Positions 43,284-52,139 of a stretch of 64,000 nt of DNA are shown piece by piece. This DNA is from Parahaliea aestuarii (GTDB lineage Bacteria; Pseudomonadota; Gammaproteobacteria; Pseudomonadales; Halieaceae), in contig NZ_VRYZ01000008.1 in the NCBI RefSeq assembly GCF_008064635.1, positions 62,001-126,000 of the forward strand, given 5' to 3'. The translations under genes and the position numbers were made by a program. Position 1 is the stretch's first letter. Every line of letters starts with the position of its first letter. The notes below the pieces were generated by a model. It was not told the DNA's origin. It searched no databases and worked only from the letters and a program-made list of their open reading frames with translations.

Positions 43284-43312
43284 AAATCCGGGCCCCTAAT
43301 CATCGATTCCAC

Positions 43313-44854
43313 CTAGACGCTCAGTCCGAACAAGGAACTCTGGCCGAGACTGAGGCCGAGATAGGTAGCAACCAGGGCAATGACCAGGGATGCATAGGTG
43401 AGGGAGGCAAAAAGATCCTTGCGCTGCTCCTGCGCGGTCTGCACCAGGGTAACCGTTCCCAGCAGAGGCAGGCCGGTGACGTTCACCAGTGTGCGCGGGT
43501 CGGACACCACCGGCGAAAGGATGGACAGCAGCAAGCCGGTGCCAATGCCTCCACCCACGCCCAGCAGCAATGCGCCCGCATTGAGCAGTGGCTTGTTGGG
43601 GTCGCTCGGCTTGGTGGGCACGAAGGGCGGGTCGATGACCCTGAAGGTGACACTGGATGCCTGCTGCTCGACGTCCTCCGACAGGCGCGCCGATTCGCGA
43701 CGCTGCAGCAGCTCCTGGTGCTGTGAGGCGAGCACGTTGTAGTCGCGATCGAGCTGTTTCAGCTGCGTCTCTACCTCGGGAATACTGTTGACCTTGTCTT
43801 CCAGCACCCCGACCCGGCGCTGGTATTCGGCAACGCGCACTTGCAACTCGGCAACCCGCGCCTCGGTTTCGGCCAGCATACTGCGCATACCCTGATACAC
43901 CGGGCTGCCGGAGAGCTCGGTATAGCCCGCACCGCCCGTCGCCATCGCCAGCTCCATTTCTGCCGCCTTTTCCCGCTGCAATTCATCCAGCAGGCCCTGC
44001 ACCTGCCTCACCTCGGGATGTTTGTCGGTATAGCGCGATTTCAGGGTGTCCAGTTGCACCTGGAGGGCCTGGATCCGGGCATCGAGAGGGGAGCCGCTGG
44101 CGCCACTGGCAAGAAAAACCGGCACTTCGCCCGCGAGTTGGCTCTGCAACTCCCTGCGCCGGTTTTCCGCCTCGTTCAGGGACAGCCGCGCCGCCGCCAA
44201 CTCACCCTTGGTGGTTTCCAGCCGGCTGTAATAACCGCCGCCTCCACCAGGCAGCACATCCACGTTTTCCTGTTTGAACCGTGCCAGGCGGTTTTCCGCC
44301 TCAACCAGGCGCTTCTCGTATTCGGCAATCTGCTCGTCGATGAAACTCTGGGCGCCCGAGCTGTCGTCTCGCTTGTCGGTGCGCGAGCTCTCGATAAACA
44401 CCGTGATCAGCGACTGGGCGATGCGCTTGGCCATCTCGCGATCCGAGTCGCGCACAGAAATGGAGTAAAGCGATGAGTTGCCGCGGTCGCCGCTCAGGGA
44501 GATGGCCTTGCGCAGATCGGCGACCATGTCTTCGCGTTCAAGCTCGGTGCTGACATTGAGATCCAGGTCTGTCATGCGCATGAGCTTCTCGAGATTCGGC
44601 CGGCTCAGCAGGGTGCGGCTCATCATCGCTATACGCTGATCGATGTCGGGCTGGATTGCCAGCCCCCGCAGCAAGGGGCGCAGGACACTGTTGGTATCGA
44701 CATAAATCCTGGCGCTGGCGACATAGGCCTCCGGCAGCCGCCAGATCCAGACCCAGGCGGCAATGGCGATAAGCCAGGCCACCACCAGTACCAGCCAGCG
44801 ATGCCGCCATACGCCCAGGGCGTAGGACCAAATTTGTGCCAATGCGTCCTGCAT
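43313..44854 (-). CDS. XrtA system polysaccharide chain-length determinant (Wzz-like)
   Basis: A 513-aa inner-membrane protein. It has an N-terminal membrane helix (RHRWLVLVVAWLIAIAAWVW), a long periplasmic coiled-coil region at about 150-410 (for example EKRLVEAENRLARFKQEN and VRQVQGLLDELQREKAAEM) and C-terminal helices near 430 and 485, with the proline-rich PPFVPTKPSDPNKPLL typical of Wzz-type proteins. It resembles TIGR03007. It sets polymer length together with the autokinase encoded next. It lies 25 nt downstream of the export lipoprotein gene. Confidence 0.92.
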   Translation of the reverse strand: MQDALAQIWSYALGVWRHRWLVLVVAWLIAIAAWVWIWRLPEAYVASARIYVDTNSVLRPLLRGLAIQPDIDQRIAMMSRTLLSRPNLEKLMRMTDLDLNVSTELEREDMVADLRKAISLSGDRGNSSLYSISVRDSDREMAKRIAQSLITVFIESSRTDKRDDSSGAQSFIDEQIAEYEKRLVEAENRLARFKQENVDVLPGGGGGYYSRLETTKGELAAARLSLNEAENRRRELQSQLAGEVPVFLASGASGSPLDARIQALQVQLDTLKSRYTDKHPEVRQVQGLLDELQREKAAEMELAMATGGAGYTELSGSPVYQGMRSMLAETEARVAELQVRVAEYQRRVGVLEDKVNSIPEVETQLKQLDRDYNVLASQHQELLQRRESARLSEDVEQQASSVTFRVIDPPFVPTKPSDPNKPLLNAGALLLGVGGGIGTGLLLSILSPVVSDPRTLVNVTGLPLLGTVTLVQTAQEQRKDLFASLTYASLVIALVATYLGLSLGQSSLFGLSV

Positions 44855-44879
44855 TTACCTGTTCCCGCGAAAACGTCGA

Positions 44880-45530
44880 CTAGAACCAGGACTCCGAGAT
44901 GATGACGATATCACCCGGCATCAATGCCAGATTGGCCGAGATATCGCCGTCCTTCAGCAAATCATCCAGTCGCAGTTTGTAGGACTTCTGCCCCTCGTCC
45001 CCGGTGCGCACCAGTACCGAACCATTGCCGTCGGCAAATTCAGTCATGCCGCCGACAGCGATCATCAGGTCAAGCAGCGTCATATGCTTGCGGAAGGGCA
45101 CACTGGCGGGCTGAGCCGCCTCGCCAACCACCCGCACCTGCTGGGAGGGCACTCCGACAAAACCATTGACGATGACACTGACTACCGGCTGGCGCACATA
45201 CTCGCCATAGGACTGCTCGATATCCCGTGCCAGCTGGGTTGAGGTTTTCCCGCTCGCTTCCAGATCTTCAACCAGCCGGGTGGTGAACTTGCCGTCTGGC
45301 CGGACCACACCGACTGAAGACAGCTCTTCATTACCCCAGACGAACACTTCCAGCGTATCGCCCGGACCAATGACGTAATCAAAATCCGCCGCGGCACGCT
45401 GCGCCTCCGACAACGGGAGGCTGCTGTTTCCGGCGCAGGCTGCAAGCAACATCGACAGCAAACCTGCAAAACCGACGCGAATCATTCCCCCCATCAAGCC
45501 GGCCCGCACCTTTCCTTTCTGCTCGGACAT
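44880..45530 (-). CDS. XrtA system polysaccharide export lipoprotein (Wza-like)
   Basis: A 216-aa outer-membrane lipoprotein. The signal peptide ends in the lipobox LLAACAG (C32). The export domain starts FDYVIGPGDTLEVFVWG, the typical Poly_export motif, followed by a SLBB-like region (VPSQQVRVVGEAAQPASVPF). It resembles TIGR03027. It forms the outer-membrane channel or part of the EPS translocon with the Wzz-like protein and barrel protein. ATG 45530 is chosen since GGAGG lies 6-7 nt upstream; the frame extends further upstream without a suitable start. Start of a long operon; a candidate promoter lies just upstream. Confidence 0.92.
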   Translation of the reverse strand: MSEQKGKVRAGLMGGMIRVGFAGLLSMLLAACAGNSSLPLSEAQRAAADFDYVIGPGDTLEVFVWGNEELSSVGVVRPDGKFTTRLVEDLEASGKTSTQLARDIEQSYGEYVRQPVVSVIVNGFVGVPSQQVRVVGEAAQPASVPFRKHMTLLDLMIAVGGMTEFADGNGSVLVRTGDEGQKSYKLRLDDLLKDGDISANLALMPGDIVIISESWF

Positions 45531-45602
45531 TTCTACCTCCTTGTGGGCAACCTGCACCCTGAATGTTATCCCCATGAGCATAGCACGCAGCCGAAAGTTC
45601 GC

Positions 45603-45618
45603 TGCAACTACCCGGCCT
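45603..45618 (-). promoter_or_regulatory. Candidate sigma-54 promoter upstream of the export operon
   Basis: On the minus strand the sequence AGGCCGGGTAGTTGCA has GG and GC 10 nt apart and a perfect TTGCA -12 box, but the -24 box differs from TGGCACG at three positions. It lies about 70 nt upstream of the export lipoprotein start. If real, PrsR could control the polymer export operon as well as the PEP-CTERM genes. It is a weaker match than the two elements near 62223 and 62491. Confidence 0.35.
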
Positions 45619-45632
45619 TTATGTGAAAGACA

Positions 45633-46520
45633 TCACAACAGGTCAGGCAGCGTCTCCGCGCGGGCGGAAGTTGGTGCTGCCAGCTCTGCGCCGAGTTCGA
45701 CCCACACCATGCGCTCACCCCTCTCGACAGCGGCCTCCCCTTCGGGGAGGCCGGGCAACGCGGCGTCACTGCCGCGCCCTTCAACCCTGAGGCGCTCGCC
45801 ATCCACCCCCAGGGCCGACAGCGCCATTGCCACTGCGCCCGCACGCCGCTGCGAGAGTTCAAGATTATAGTCGGCCGATCCTACGGTATCTGCGAACCCG
45901 GTAATAATGACAGGCGACAGGCTGTCGACCTCGCGCAGGAAAAGTGCCGCTGCCGCCACCTGCTCGCGGCCAGCGGCATTGAGTTCAGCACTGTCAAAGG
46001 CAAAGCGGATGAGGGCGAGGGGCCGGTCCACCGCTGCAGTTGCGTCTTCGGCCAGGGAGTCTGGCGTAGCCGTTGCTTCACGCTGGTCCACAAGGTCTTT
46101 TACAGGGATTTTAGCCGCACTTACGACGACCGGCTGCAACAGGGCGCGCTCTGGGGGGGGAAGCACCTGAGCGGCCTCCACCCCGGCTGTAGCCGGCGGC
46201 CTCTCCCTGTCAGCTACGGCAGGCGCTTTGGCTGATACCGATTGAGCCAGGCGGTCGATAAAACCTTCATATCCCGGCCAGAATCGCGCAGCCAGCAGCC
46301 ACGTCACCGCCAGCAGCAGGAAAAACAGCGCGGCCTTCAACAGCCGCCCTGGCGCCCTGGAAGTACGCCGCTGTCGATTCCCGCTTCGAGCCGGGGTAGT
46401 TTGTCCCGGTTTGCGCTTGACCGCGGCGGCGGCCGCATCGGACATCGCCGGCGCAGTTGGCGTTTCGCGCTGTCTTTCTACCTCCGGAGCTGCCGCTTCA
46501 GGAAGCTCTGCTGCTGCCAT
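45633..46520 (-). CDS. OmpA-domain protein, probably the C-terminal part of an ExeA-like frameshift product
   Basis: A 295-residue reading frame. Residues 1-55 are Pro/Ala-rich and basic, one membrane helix follows (LLKAALFFLLLAVTWLLAARF, about 60-80, given in part), then a periplasmic OmpA/peptidoglycan-binding domain: ALIRFAFDSAELNAAG and TGFADTVGSADYNLELSQRR. The nominal ATG at 46520 has no ribosome site. The frame is open upstream through an A9 run into the end of the AAA ATPase gene in the -1 frame, so the natural product may be one protein of about 665 residues (AAA ATPase, linker, membrane helix, OmpA domain) like ExeA/GspA. Alternatives are an independent start or an indel in the assembly. 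Confidence 0.75.
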   Translation of the reverse strand: MAAAELPEAAAPEVERQRETPTAPAMSDAAAAAVKRKPGQTTPARSGNRQRRTSRAPGRLLKAALFFLLLAVTWLLAARFWPGYEGFIDRLAQSVSAKAPAVADRERPPATAGVEAAQVLPPPERALLQPVVVSAAKIPVKDLVDQREATATPDSLAEDATAAVDRPLALIRFAFDSAELNAAGREQVAAAALFLREVDSLSPVIITGFADTVGSADYNLELSQRRAGAVAMALSALGVDGERLRVEGRGSDAALPGLPEGEAAVERGERMVWVELGAELAAPTSARAETLPDLL

Positions 46521-46585
46521 CGCTGGCGCAGTGGATTTATCCGGGACAGCCTCCGGGGCCGGGCGCGGCGAAGGCGCCCCCCGCT

Positions 46586-47629
46586 CTACACCGGCTTTTT
46601 TTTTAACGGCACCACCAGTAGCTCCGGGGCTACAGCCGCCTCTTCAGAGGGAGGCGACGTCAGCGCTGGCTGCGCGCCCTCCAGCTCGCTGGCCATGCCG
46701 GACTCATGTTGGGCGGAGGCCGGTGCAGTCACTGGCGAGGAATCGGGGATCGGTACCGGCTCATCAAATTCATCTTCCACTGCAAAGTCACTGTCATTGA
46801 ACTGCCGGCCAGCGGCGAGATGTTCAGACTGCAATTCGCGGATGACTTCCTTCACTTCGGCACTGCCCAGGGCGTGCTTCTGTTCAACCAGACAGTGCAG
46901 CAGCAGCCGGCTGCAGATCAGGTTGATACGGCGCGGTACCCCCTCGCTGAACTTGTGAATCAGCGGATAAACCGAGCGACTGATGGCGGGGTCATTCTGC
47001 CAGCCCACCTGTTCCAGGCGATGGCGGATATAGGCTTCTGTCTCGTCCGCCTGCAGGGCGGTCAGGTGACTGGCGGCCACGATACGCTGGTGCACCTGCT
47101 CCATTTCCGGTCGCAGCACCAGCTCCCGCAGTTCCGGCTGCCCCAGCAGAAACACCTGCAGCAGGGGCTGACCCTTGCTCTGGATGTTGGTCAGCAGGCG
47201 CAGTTCCTCCATCGCGGTCAGCGACAGGTCCTGGGCCTCATCGACGATCAGCAGGGCGCGCCGCTGCTCCCGGTTCCATCGGTGCAGCAGCTCGGTGAGG
47301 CCCTGTAAAAGCTCGCCCTTCTCCACCACGCTGGTGCTGATACCAAAACTGTAGGCCACCATCTTCAGCAGGTCATTGGCTTCCAGCTGGGTGCAGACAA
47401 GGTTGGCCGTGGTAACGGATTCGTCTGCGAGGCCATCGATCAGATCGCCAATCAGGGTAGTTTTGCCGGTACCGGGGCGCCCGGTAATCATGGCAAAGCC
47501 CTCGGCGCGCATATAGGCATAGGTCATGTAGGCCCGGGCCTTGGCATAGGCCGCATGCTCATAGCGGAAGTGATGATCCGGGCTCAGCCGGAAAGGCTCG
47601 GCGGTGAAATTGAAATGGCGTTCGTACAT
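46586..47629 (-). CDS. XrtA-associated secretion-type AAA ATPase (ExeA/GspA-like)
   Basis: A 347-aa AAA+ ATPase resembling TIGR03015, the putative secretion ATPase of PEP-CTERM loci. It starts MYERHFNFTAEPFRLSPDH, then Walker A ITGRPGTGKTTLIGDL (near 45-60), Walker B RALLIVDEAQDLS (near 130-143), and FSEGVPRRINLICSRLLLHC, typical of the ExeA ATPase domain. The C-terminal about 70 residues are a Pro/Glu/Ala-rich linker ending LLVVPLKKKPV. ATG 47629 matches the conserved family start. The stop lies just after a run of nine A residues, which invites -1 frameshifting into the OmpA-domain frame. It is preceded by a hairpin-rich 129-nt gap. Confidence 0.9.
   Translation of the reverse strand: MYERHFNFTAEPFRLSPDHHFRYEHAAYAKARAYMTYAYMRAEGFAMITGRPGTGKTTLIGDLIDGLADESVTTANLVCTQLEANDLLKMVAYSFGISTSVVEKGELLQGLTELLHRWNREQRRALLIVDEAQDLSLTAMEELRLLTNIQSKGQPLLQVFLLGQPELRELVLRPEMEQVHQRIVAASHLTALQADETEAYIRHRLEQVGWQNDPAISRSVYPLIHKFSEGVPRRINLICSRLLLHCLVEQKHALGSAEVKEVIRELQSEHLAAGRQFNDSDFAVEDEFDEPVPIPDSSPVTAPASAQHESGMASELEGAQPALTSPPSEEAAVAPELLVVPLKKKPV
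46600..46608 (-). other. Candidate programmed -1 frameshift site (A9 run)
   Basis: The sense strand reads TTA-AAA-AAA-AAG-CCG-GTG-TAG. It contains the heptamer A AAA AAG in the zero frame, the dnaX-type slippery sequence. Slipping back one base avoids the TAG and continues through GVERGAPSPRPAPEAV into the OmpA-domain frame. Downstream, GGGCGC and GCGCCC form a 6-bp stem with an outer CGGG/CCCG extension. An A10 run would fuse the frames without slipping, so a sequencing or assembly error is the main alternative. Confidence 0.5.
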
Positions 47630-47686
47630 ATTGACGCAGTATCTACCGGAGCTGGGCGCAGGTCGCACGAGCTTTGCAGAGCGGGG

Positions 47687-47726
47687 CCGGCTTTGCAAGC
47701 CCGGGCCACAGGGCTTGCAAAGCCGG
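47687..47726. repeat. Perfect 16-bp inverted repeat between genes
   Basis: Left arm 47687-47702 (CCGGCTTTGCAAGCCC) and right arm 47711-47726 (GGGCTTGCAAAGCCGG) are exact reverse complements with an 8-nt loop. It sits in the 129-bp gap between the nucleotidyltransferase stop and the ATPase start. There is no T-tract after it on either strand, so a rho-independent terminator is unlikely. It could be an mRNA processing or stability hairpin, a protein-binding site, or a member of a dispersed palindromic family. A related GCTTTGCA core occurs again about 20 nt away at 47670. Confidence 0.9.
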
Positions 47727-47758
47727 TCGCAAAAGAGCCGCAACTGACAGCGGCCCGC

Positions 47759-48871
47759 TCATCCCGCCTCCTTCGCCACTTTGCGGTCGGTGGCGCCGGT
47801 CCCGGCCCCCGCTCGCAGGTCCATACAGGCCTTGCGCAGCAGATGCGGCAGCAGAAGGCGCAACGGCATGCGCAGGTAGTGCGATCGCACATAGAGGCAG
47901 AAGAGCGCAAAGCCCGTGAGCGGCAGCCGGCAGCTGCTGTGACCGGGCGTAAAGGCGCGCCTGAACAGAAAATCCATGAAAGGCCCCTTGAGGGCCGCCA
48001 GGCCAGTGGGGCGCAAAGCGGCGATCAGCTCCGCCGGAAGCGGTGTTTCCAGCACCCGCGCCGCGTGCAGGCAGGCGTAGTAAAGGGGCCGCTCGAGCCC
48101 CATGCTGTGCGCCCGGGCCAGCAAACGGGCGTAGAACTGAGGGCCTTCGAGTCCGGCAAAATGTCGCAACAAGCCATCGAGGTCCAGCAGGTCGCGCAGG
48201 CCGTGCCCGAATTCCCCCTCGTGGAACAGGTGCGCCGCGCTGTGCAGCACCATGTCTTCCGGGCCCAGCACCATCACACCCGGGCTCGCCTCCACCGCCT
48301 GCCGCCACAGCGCGGCTGCATCGATCTGCCCGGTGGACGTGGGCGGCAGGATAGTGTGGTGCACATCCAGTGTGCTGCGCCGCTGGCGGTGCCCGAGGGG
48401 GGGAATTTCATGCATCCACTGGCGATAGTAGCGCTCGTTGTAGGGGTCGATCTTGCCCGCCGACCAGCCGTGACCGGCCAATACTCTTTCCACGGCGGGC
48501 AGGGCGCTGGTGTGTACCAGTATGTCGATATCGGACATCAAGCGGCCCGCCGCGGGTGGCAGGCCGGCAGTAATGTAAGCCGCCCCCTTGAGCAGCAGCA
48601 CGGGCTCACCCGCTTCGGCCAGGGCCGGCCTGAGGTGGTCCAGCTCGTGCGCAAGCCCCTGACACTGTTTGCGCTGCAATACCACAGCAGACCCCAGATG
48701 ACGGGCCACCTCGGCGGGGACTTGGCCACTCACCCCTGCCGCCCAAAGTCGCGCTGCCAGCGACGCCAGCAGATGGGACTGGCGCGCCTGGGGTATGACC
48801 ACATCCCACTCGGCCGGGGACAAGCGGGCGGCGCGCTCAGGTGCTCTCAGCAGGTCGACCAGCAGTACCAC
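47759..48871 (-). CDS. Nucleotidyltransferase-fold protein of the HprK-related cassette
   Basis: A 370-aa protein with the nucleotidyltransferase family 5 hallmark (PF14907 type): VLLLKGAAYITAGL, then RLMSDIDILVHTSALPAVER, where the aspartates DID bind metal. It also carries LDVHHTILPPTSTGQID and DMVLHSAAHLFHEGEFGHGL. The start GTG 48871 follows a GGGAGG site 9 nt upstream and lies just after the HprK-like stop; ATG 48898 is possible but lacks a ribosome site. It is the third gene of the cassette (PqqD-like, HprK-like, nucleotidyltransferase), which is often found near exosortase loci. Substrate unknown. Confidence 0.82.
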   Translation of the reverse strand: MVLLVDLLRAPERAARLSPAEWDVVIPQARQSHLLASLAARLWAAGVSGQVPAEVARHLGSAVVLQRKQCQGLAHELDHLRPALAEAGEPVLLLKGAAYITAGLPPAAGRLMSDIDILVHTSALPAVERVLAGHGWSAGKIDPYNERYYRQWMHEIPPLGHRQRRSTLDVHHTILPPTSTGQIDAAALWRQAVEASPGVMVLGPEDMVLHSAAHLFHEGEFGHGLRDLLDLDGLLRHFAGLEGPQFYARLLARAHSMGLERPLYYACLHAARVLETPLPAELIAALRPTGLAALKGPFMDFLFRRAFTPGHSSCRLPLTGFALFCLYVRSHYLRMPLRLLLPHLLRKACMDLRAGAGTGATDRKVAKEAG

Positions 48872-48872
48872 C

Positions 48873-49793
48873 TCAGGCAACCTCCCGCACCAGCTCATCG
48901 AGGCGTTCCAGCGCTGCGTCGAGGGCACTGTAGCTGAGATCGAAACAGTCCAGTCCGTCCACGAAATGACACATGGCCTCGAAACCCACCTCACCCATCA
49001 GGCTGTAGTTGAACGAGTGATGCGCGGCGAACAGAAAGCTCTCCGCCCGCCCCTTGGGTCGCAGCGCTAGCGGCGCTCCCGCACGGTACTCGGGAAACAC
49101 CATGAAGCGGGCGGCTATCGGCTCCGGGCGATGGCTGTCTGGATGGCCGTCCGCCTTGAGGTGGGCCACGCTCCCCTTGTGCGTGTCCCGGGACAGGGGC
49201 CCCAATAGCGCGCTGGCGCCCCGCTCGCGAATAATGTCGATGGAATCGTTCTTGAGACTGACAGGCCGGTACACCGGCACCACCTCGCGCCGGCCGGGCG
49301 GAATCAGCGCGTGCTCGTCAGACAGCACACGCCAGCCCCGCAGCGCCAGCGCGGCACACAGCGTACTTTTCCCGGCGCCGGGCAGCCCGGGCAGGATCAA
49401 TGCCACACCGTCCTTTGCCACAACCGCCGCATGCAGCTTGAGGTATTCGTTCATGGTGACCGACAGGCACCAGTTCAGGCCCCACTCGAGAAAGGCATAG
49501 GCCTGGGCACGGGGCACACTGCCAAAAGGACGGTGTTCATCCAGCATGAAGTCGAGTTGGCCGCGCAAACGCTGGCGCAGCCCGGCCGGCGCAAAACTGA
49601 CGTGAAAATCGGCGAAGCCGTCCCGCGGCGCCAGGGGGAAATCTGCGTAGAGAAGTGCCAGTCCCCGGGCAACAATGGGCTCGGGGCTGCGAATGGCATA
49701 ACGGTAGGGGCCAACACGCAATCGCACGCCCTCCCCTGCCAGCGCACTCTGGAGGCCATCCGTACCGAGGGTAGACAGCGTCGGGGGACTCAC
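48873..49793 (-). CDS. HprK-related kinase A
   Basis: A 306-aa protein with a P-loop resembling HPr kinase/phosphorylase, matching the TIGR04352 type. Walker A is LPGLPGAGKSTLCAALALRG (near residue 133), followed by LSDEHALIPPGRREVVPVYR, where the acidic pair is typical of HprK. The C-terminal region HSFNYSLMGEVGFEAMCHFV follows. The start is GTG 49793, overlapping the PqqD-like stop by 4 nt (GTGA). Its substrate is not HPr as far as context shows; it probably acts with the PqqD-like chaperone and nucleotidyltransferase in peptide or protein modification. Confidence 0.85.
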   Translation of the reverse strand: MSPPTLSTLGTDGLQSALAGEGVRLRVGPYRYAIRSPEPIVARGLALLYADFPLAPRDGFADFHVSFAPAGLRQRLRGQLDFMLDEHRPFGSVPRAQAYAFLEWGLNWCLSVTMNEYLKLHAAVVAKDGVALILPGLPGAGKSTLCAALALRGWRVLSDEHALIPPGRREVVPVYRPVSLKNDSIDIIRERGASALLGPLSRDTHKGSVAHLKADGHPDSHRPEPIAARFMVFPEYRAGAPLALRPKGRAESFLFAAHHSFNYSLMGEVGFEAMCHFVDGLDCFDLSYSALDAALERLDELVREVA

Positions 49794-50035
49794 AGGCGGC
49801 GCACCAGGCCTGCCGCTGCCAGCTCCGCCAACAGGGTTGTCGACCCGGGATCGGCCCATGCCGGCGAATCCAGCTCATGCTCGTCAGCCGGCTCGTCTTC
49901 GGCGAGGCGATTCAGCAAACTGTGGGCAGCCGCACTGATCAGGTGGGTATCGCCGCTCGGCGCGTGATAGCACACCACAACGCCTTCGTTGCGATTATAG
50001 AAATGAAGGGGGCCGGTCAGCTCCCACACAGACAT
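49790..50035 (-). CDS. PqqD-like peptide chaperone of the HprK-related system
   Basis: An 81-aa protein of the PqqD family, resembling TIGR04353. The sequence WELTGPLHFYNRNEGVVVCY and GDTHLISAAAHSLLNRLAED fits the winged-helix PqqD fold that binds precursor peptides. The start ATG 50035 has AGGAG 7 nt upstream. It forms a three-gene coupled cassette with the kinase and nucleotidyltransferase that follow. PqqD-like partners normally present a peptide substrate, so a precursor peptide is expected nearby; the secreted protein at 50131 is the closest candidate. Confidence 0.85.
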   Translation of the reverse strand: MSVWELTGPLHFYNRNEGVVVCYHAPSGDTHLISAAAHSLLNRLAEDEPADEHELDSPAWADPGSTTLLAELAAAGLVRRL

Positions 50036-50130
50036 GCCATTGCTCCTTGCCCAGGCCAGACAATGGCATTATTGCAGAGTGCAGGTCAAAGGGGATGGAA
50101 GTTGTTCACAGTCCGGTCGACAAGGCGCGG

Positions 50131-50631
50131 CTACCAGGGCTTGCCATGGCCGTCTTTGCCCTTTTCATAGCCCCAGTCCATGAACTCTTTCTTGTAGTCC
50201 CGGTCGGATTTCCAGCCATATTTGTCGCTTTCGTGCCCGTCCTTGTCGCCCCAGTCGTGATCATCGCGCTCGTAATTGCTTACACAGTACTTGCCTTTGT
50301 GATCATTCAACTCGTAGGAGCCACCGGACTTCTTGAGGTATTTCTTGAATTTTCTTACCTCTTCGAGCTGGTCGTCTGTCGGCGCGGAGGAACCACTACC
50401 CCCGCCATTGACGTAGGAATCCCAGACATGCTGCGACACGCAGACCTTTTTGCCGCCGTCGCCATGGTGATCGCCACCGCCCCAGGCCACGCGACTGCCC
50501 AGGGTGAGCACAACGGCTCCACCGATGGCCGCAGAACGCGTAAACCGCCGGCGCGACTGCCCGTGAATTTCGCCGGCGGGAGGGTCTGCGTCCGCGTCCT
50601 GTCGTTTGTCGAGTTCCTTATCCATGCCCAT
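50131..50631 (-). CDS. Unrecognised Tat-like secreted protein rich in Asp, Lys, Gly and aromatic residues
   Basis: A 166-aa protein I cannot assign. The N-terminus has SRRRFTRSAAIGG, a twin-arginine-like motif, followed by AVVLTLGSRVAWGG, so Tat export is probable. Residues about 60-166 are hydrophilic, with two cysteines (KVCVSQHVW and KYCVSNYER) and a C-terminal stretch rich in D, K, H, G and W (DWGDKDGHESDKYGWKSDRD). It is the first gene upstream of the PqqD-like, HprK-like and nucleotidyltransferase cassette, so it may be the modified substrate. A nearby GACAGGTAA precedes ATG 50631. Confidence 0.65.
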   Translation of the reverse strand: MGMDKELDKRQDADADPPAGEIHGQSRRRFTRSAAIGGAVVLTLGSRVAWGGGDHHGDGGKKVCVSQHVWDSYVNGGGSGSSAPTDDQLEEVRKFKKYLKKSGGSYELNDHKGKYCVSNYERDDHDWGDKDGHESDKYGWKSDRDYKKEFMDWGYEKGKDGHGKPW

Positions 50632-50843
50632 TTACCTGTCCTTGAGGCCCGCAACAGCTGGCGAAGAGGCGAAACGCCTGCCGCCGCCATGCGGGCACAA
50701 TCATGAAGCACATACCATGCCATTCACACAAGCCCATGATTCCACAGGGCTTTTATCACCGTACTTCCAACGCCTGGATGCCCGACATCCATCGTTGTAA
50801 AAAATACTGACACCCATCACCGAATTGGACGACGACCCGCACA

Positions 50844-52135
<1,292 letters not shown>

Positions 52136-52139
<4 letters not shown>

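Noticed and set aside
47687-47726. The inverted repeat as a rho-independent terminator
   Set aside because: No T-tract follows on either strand.
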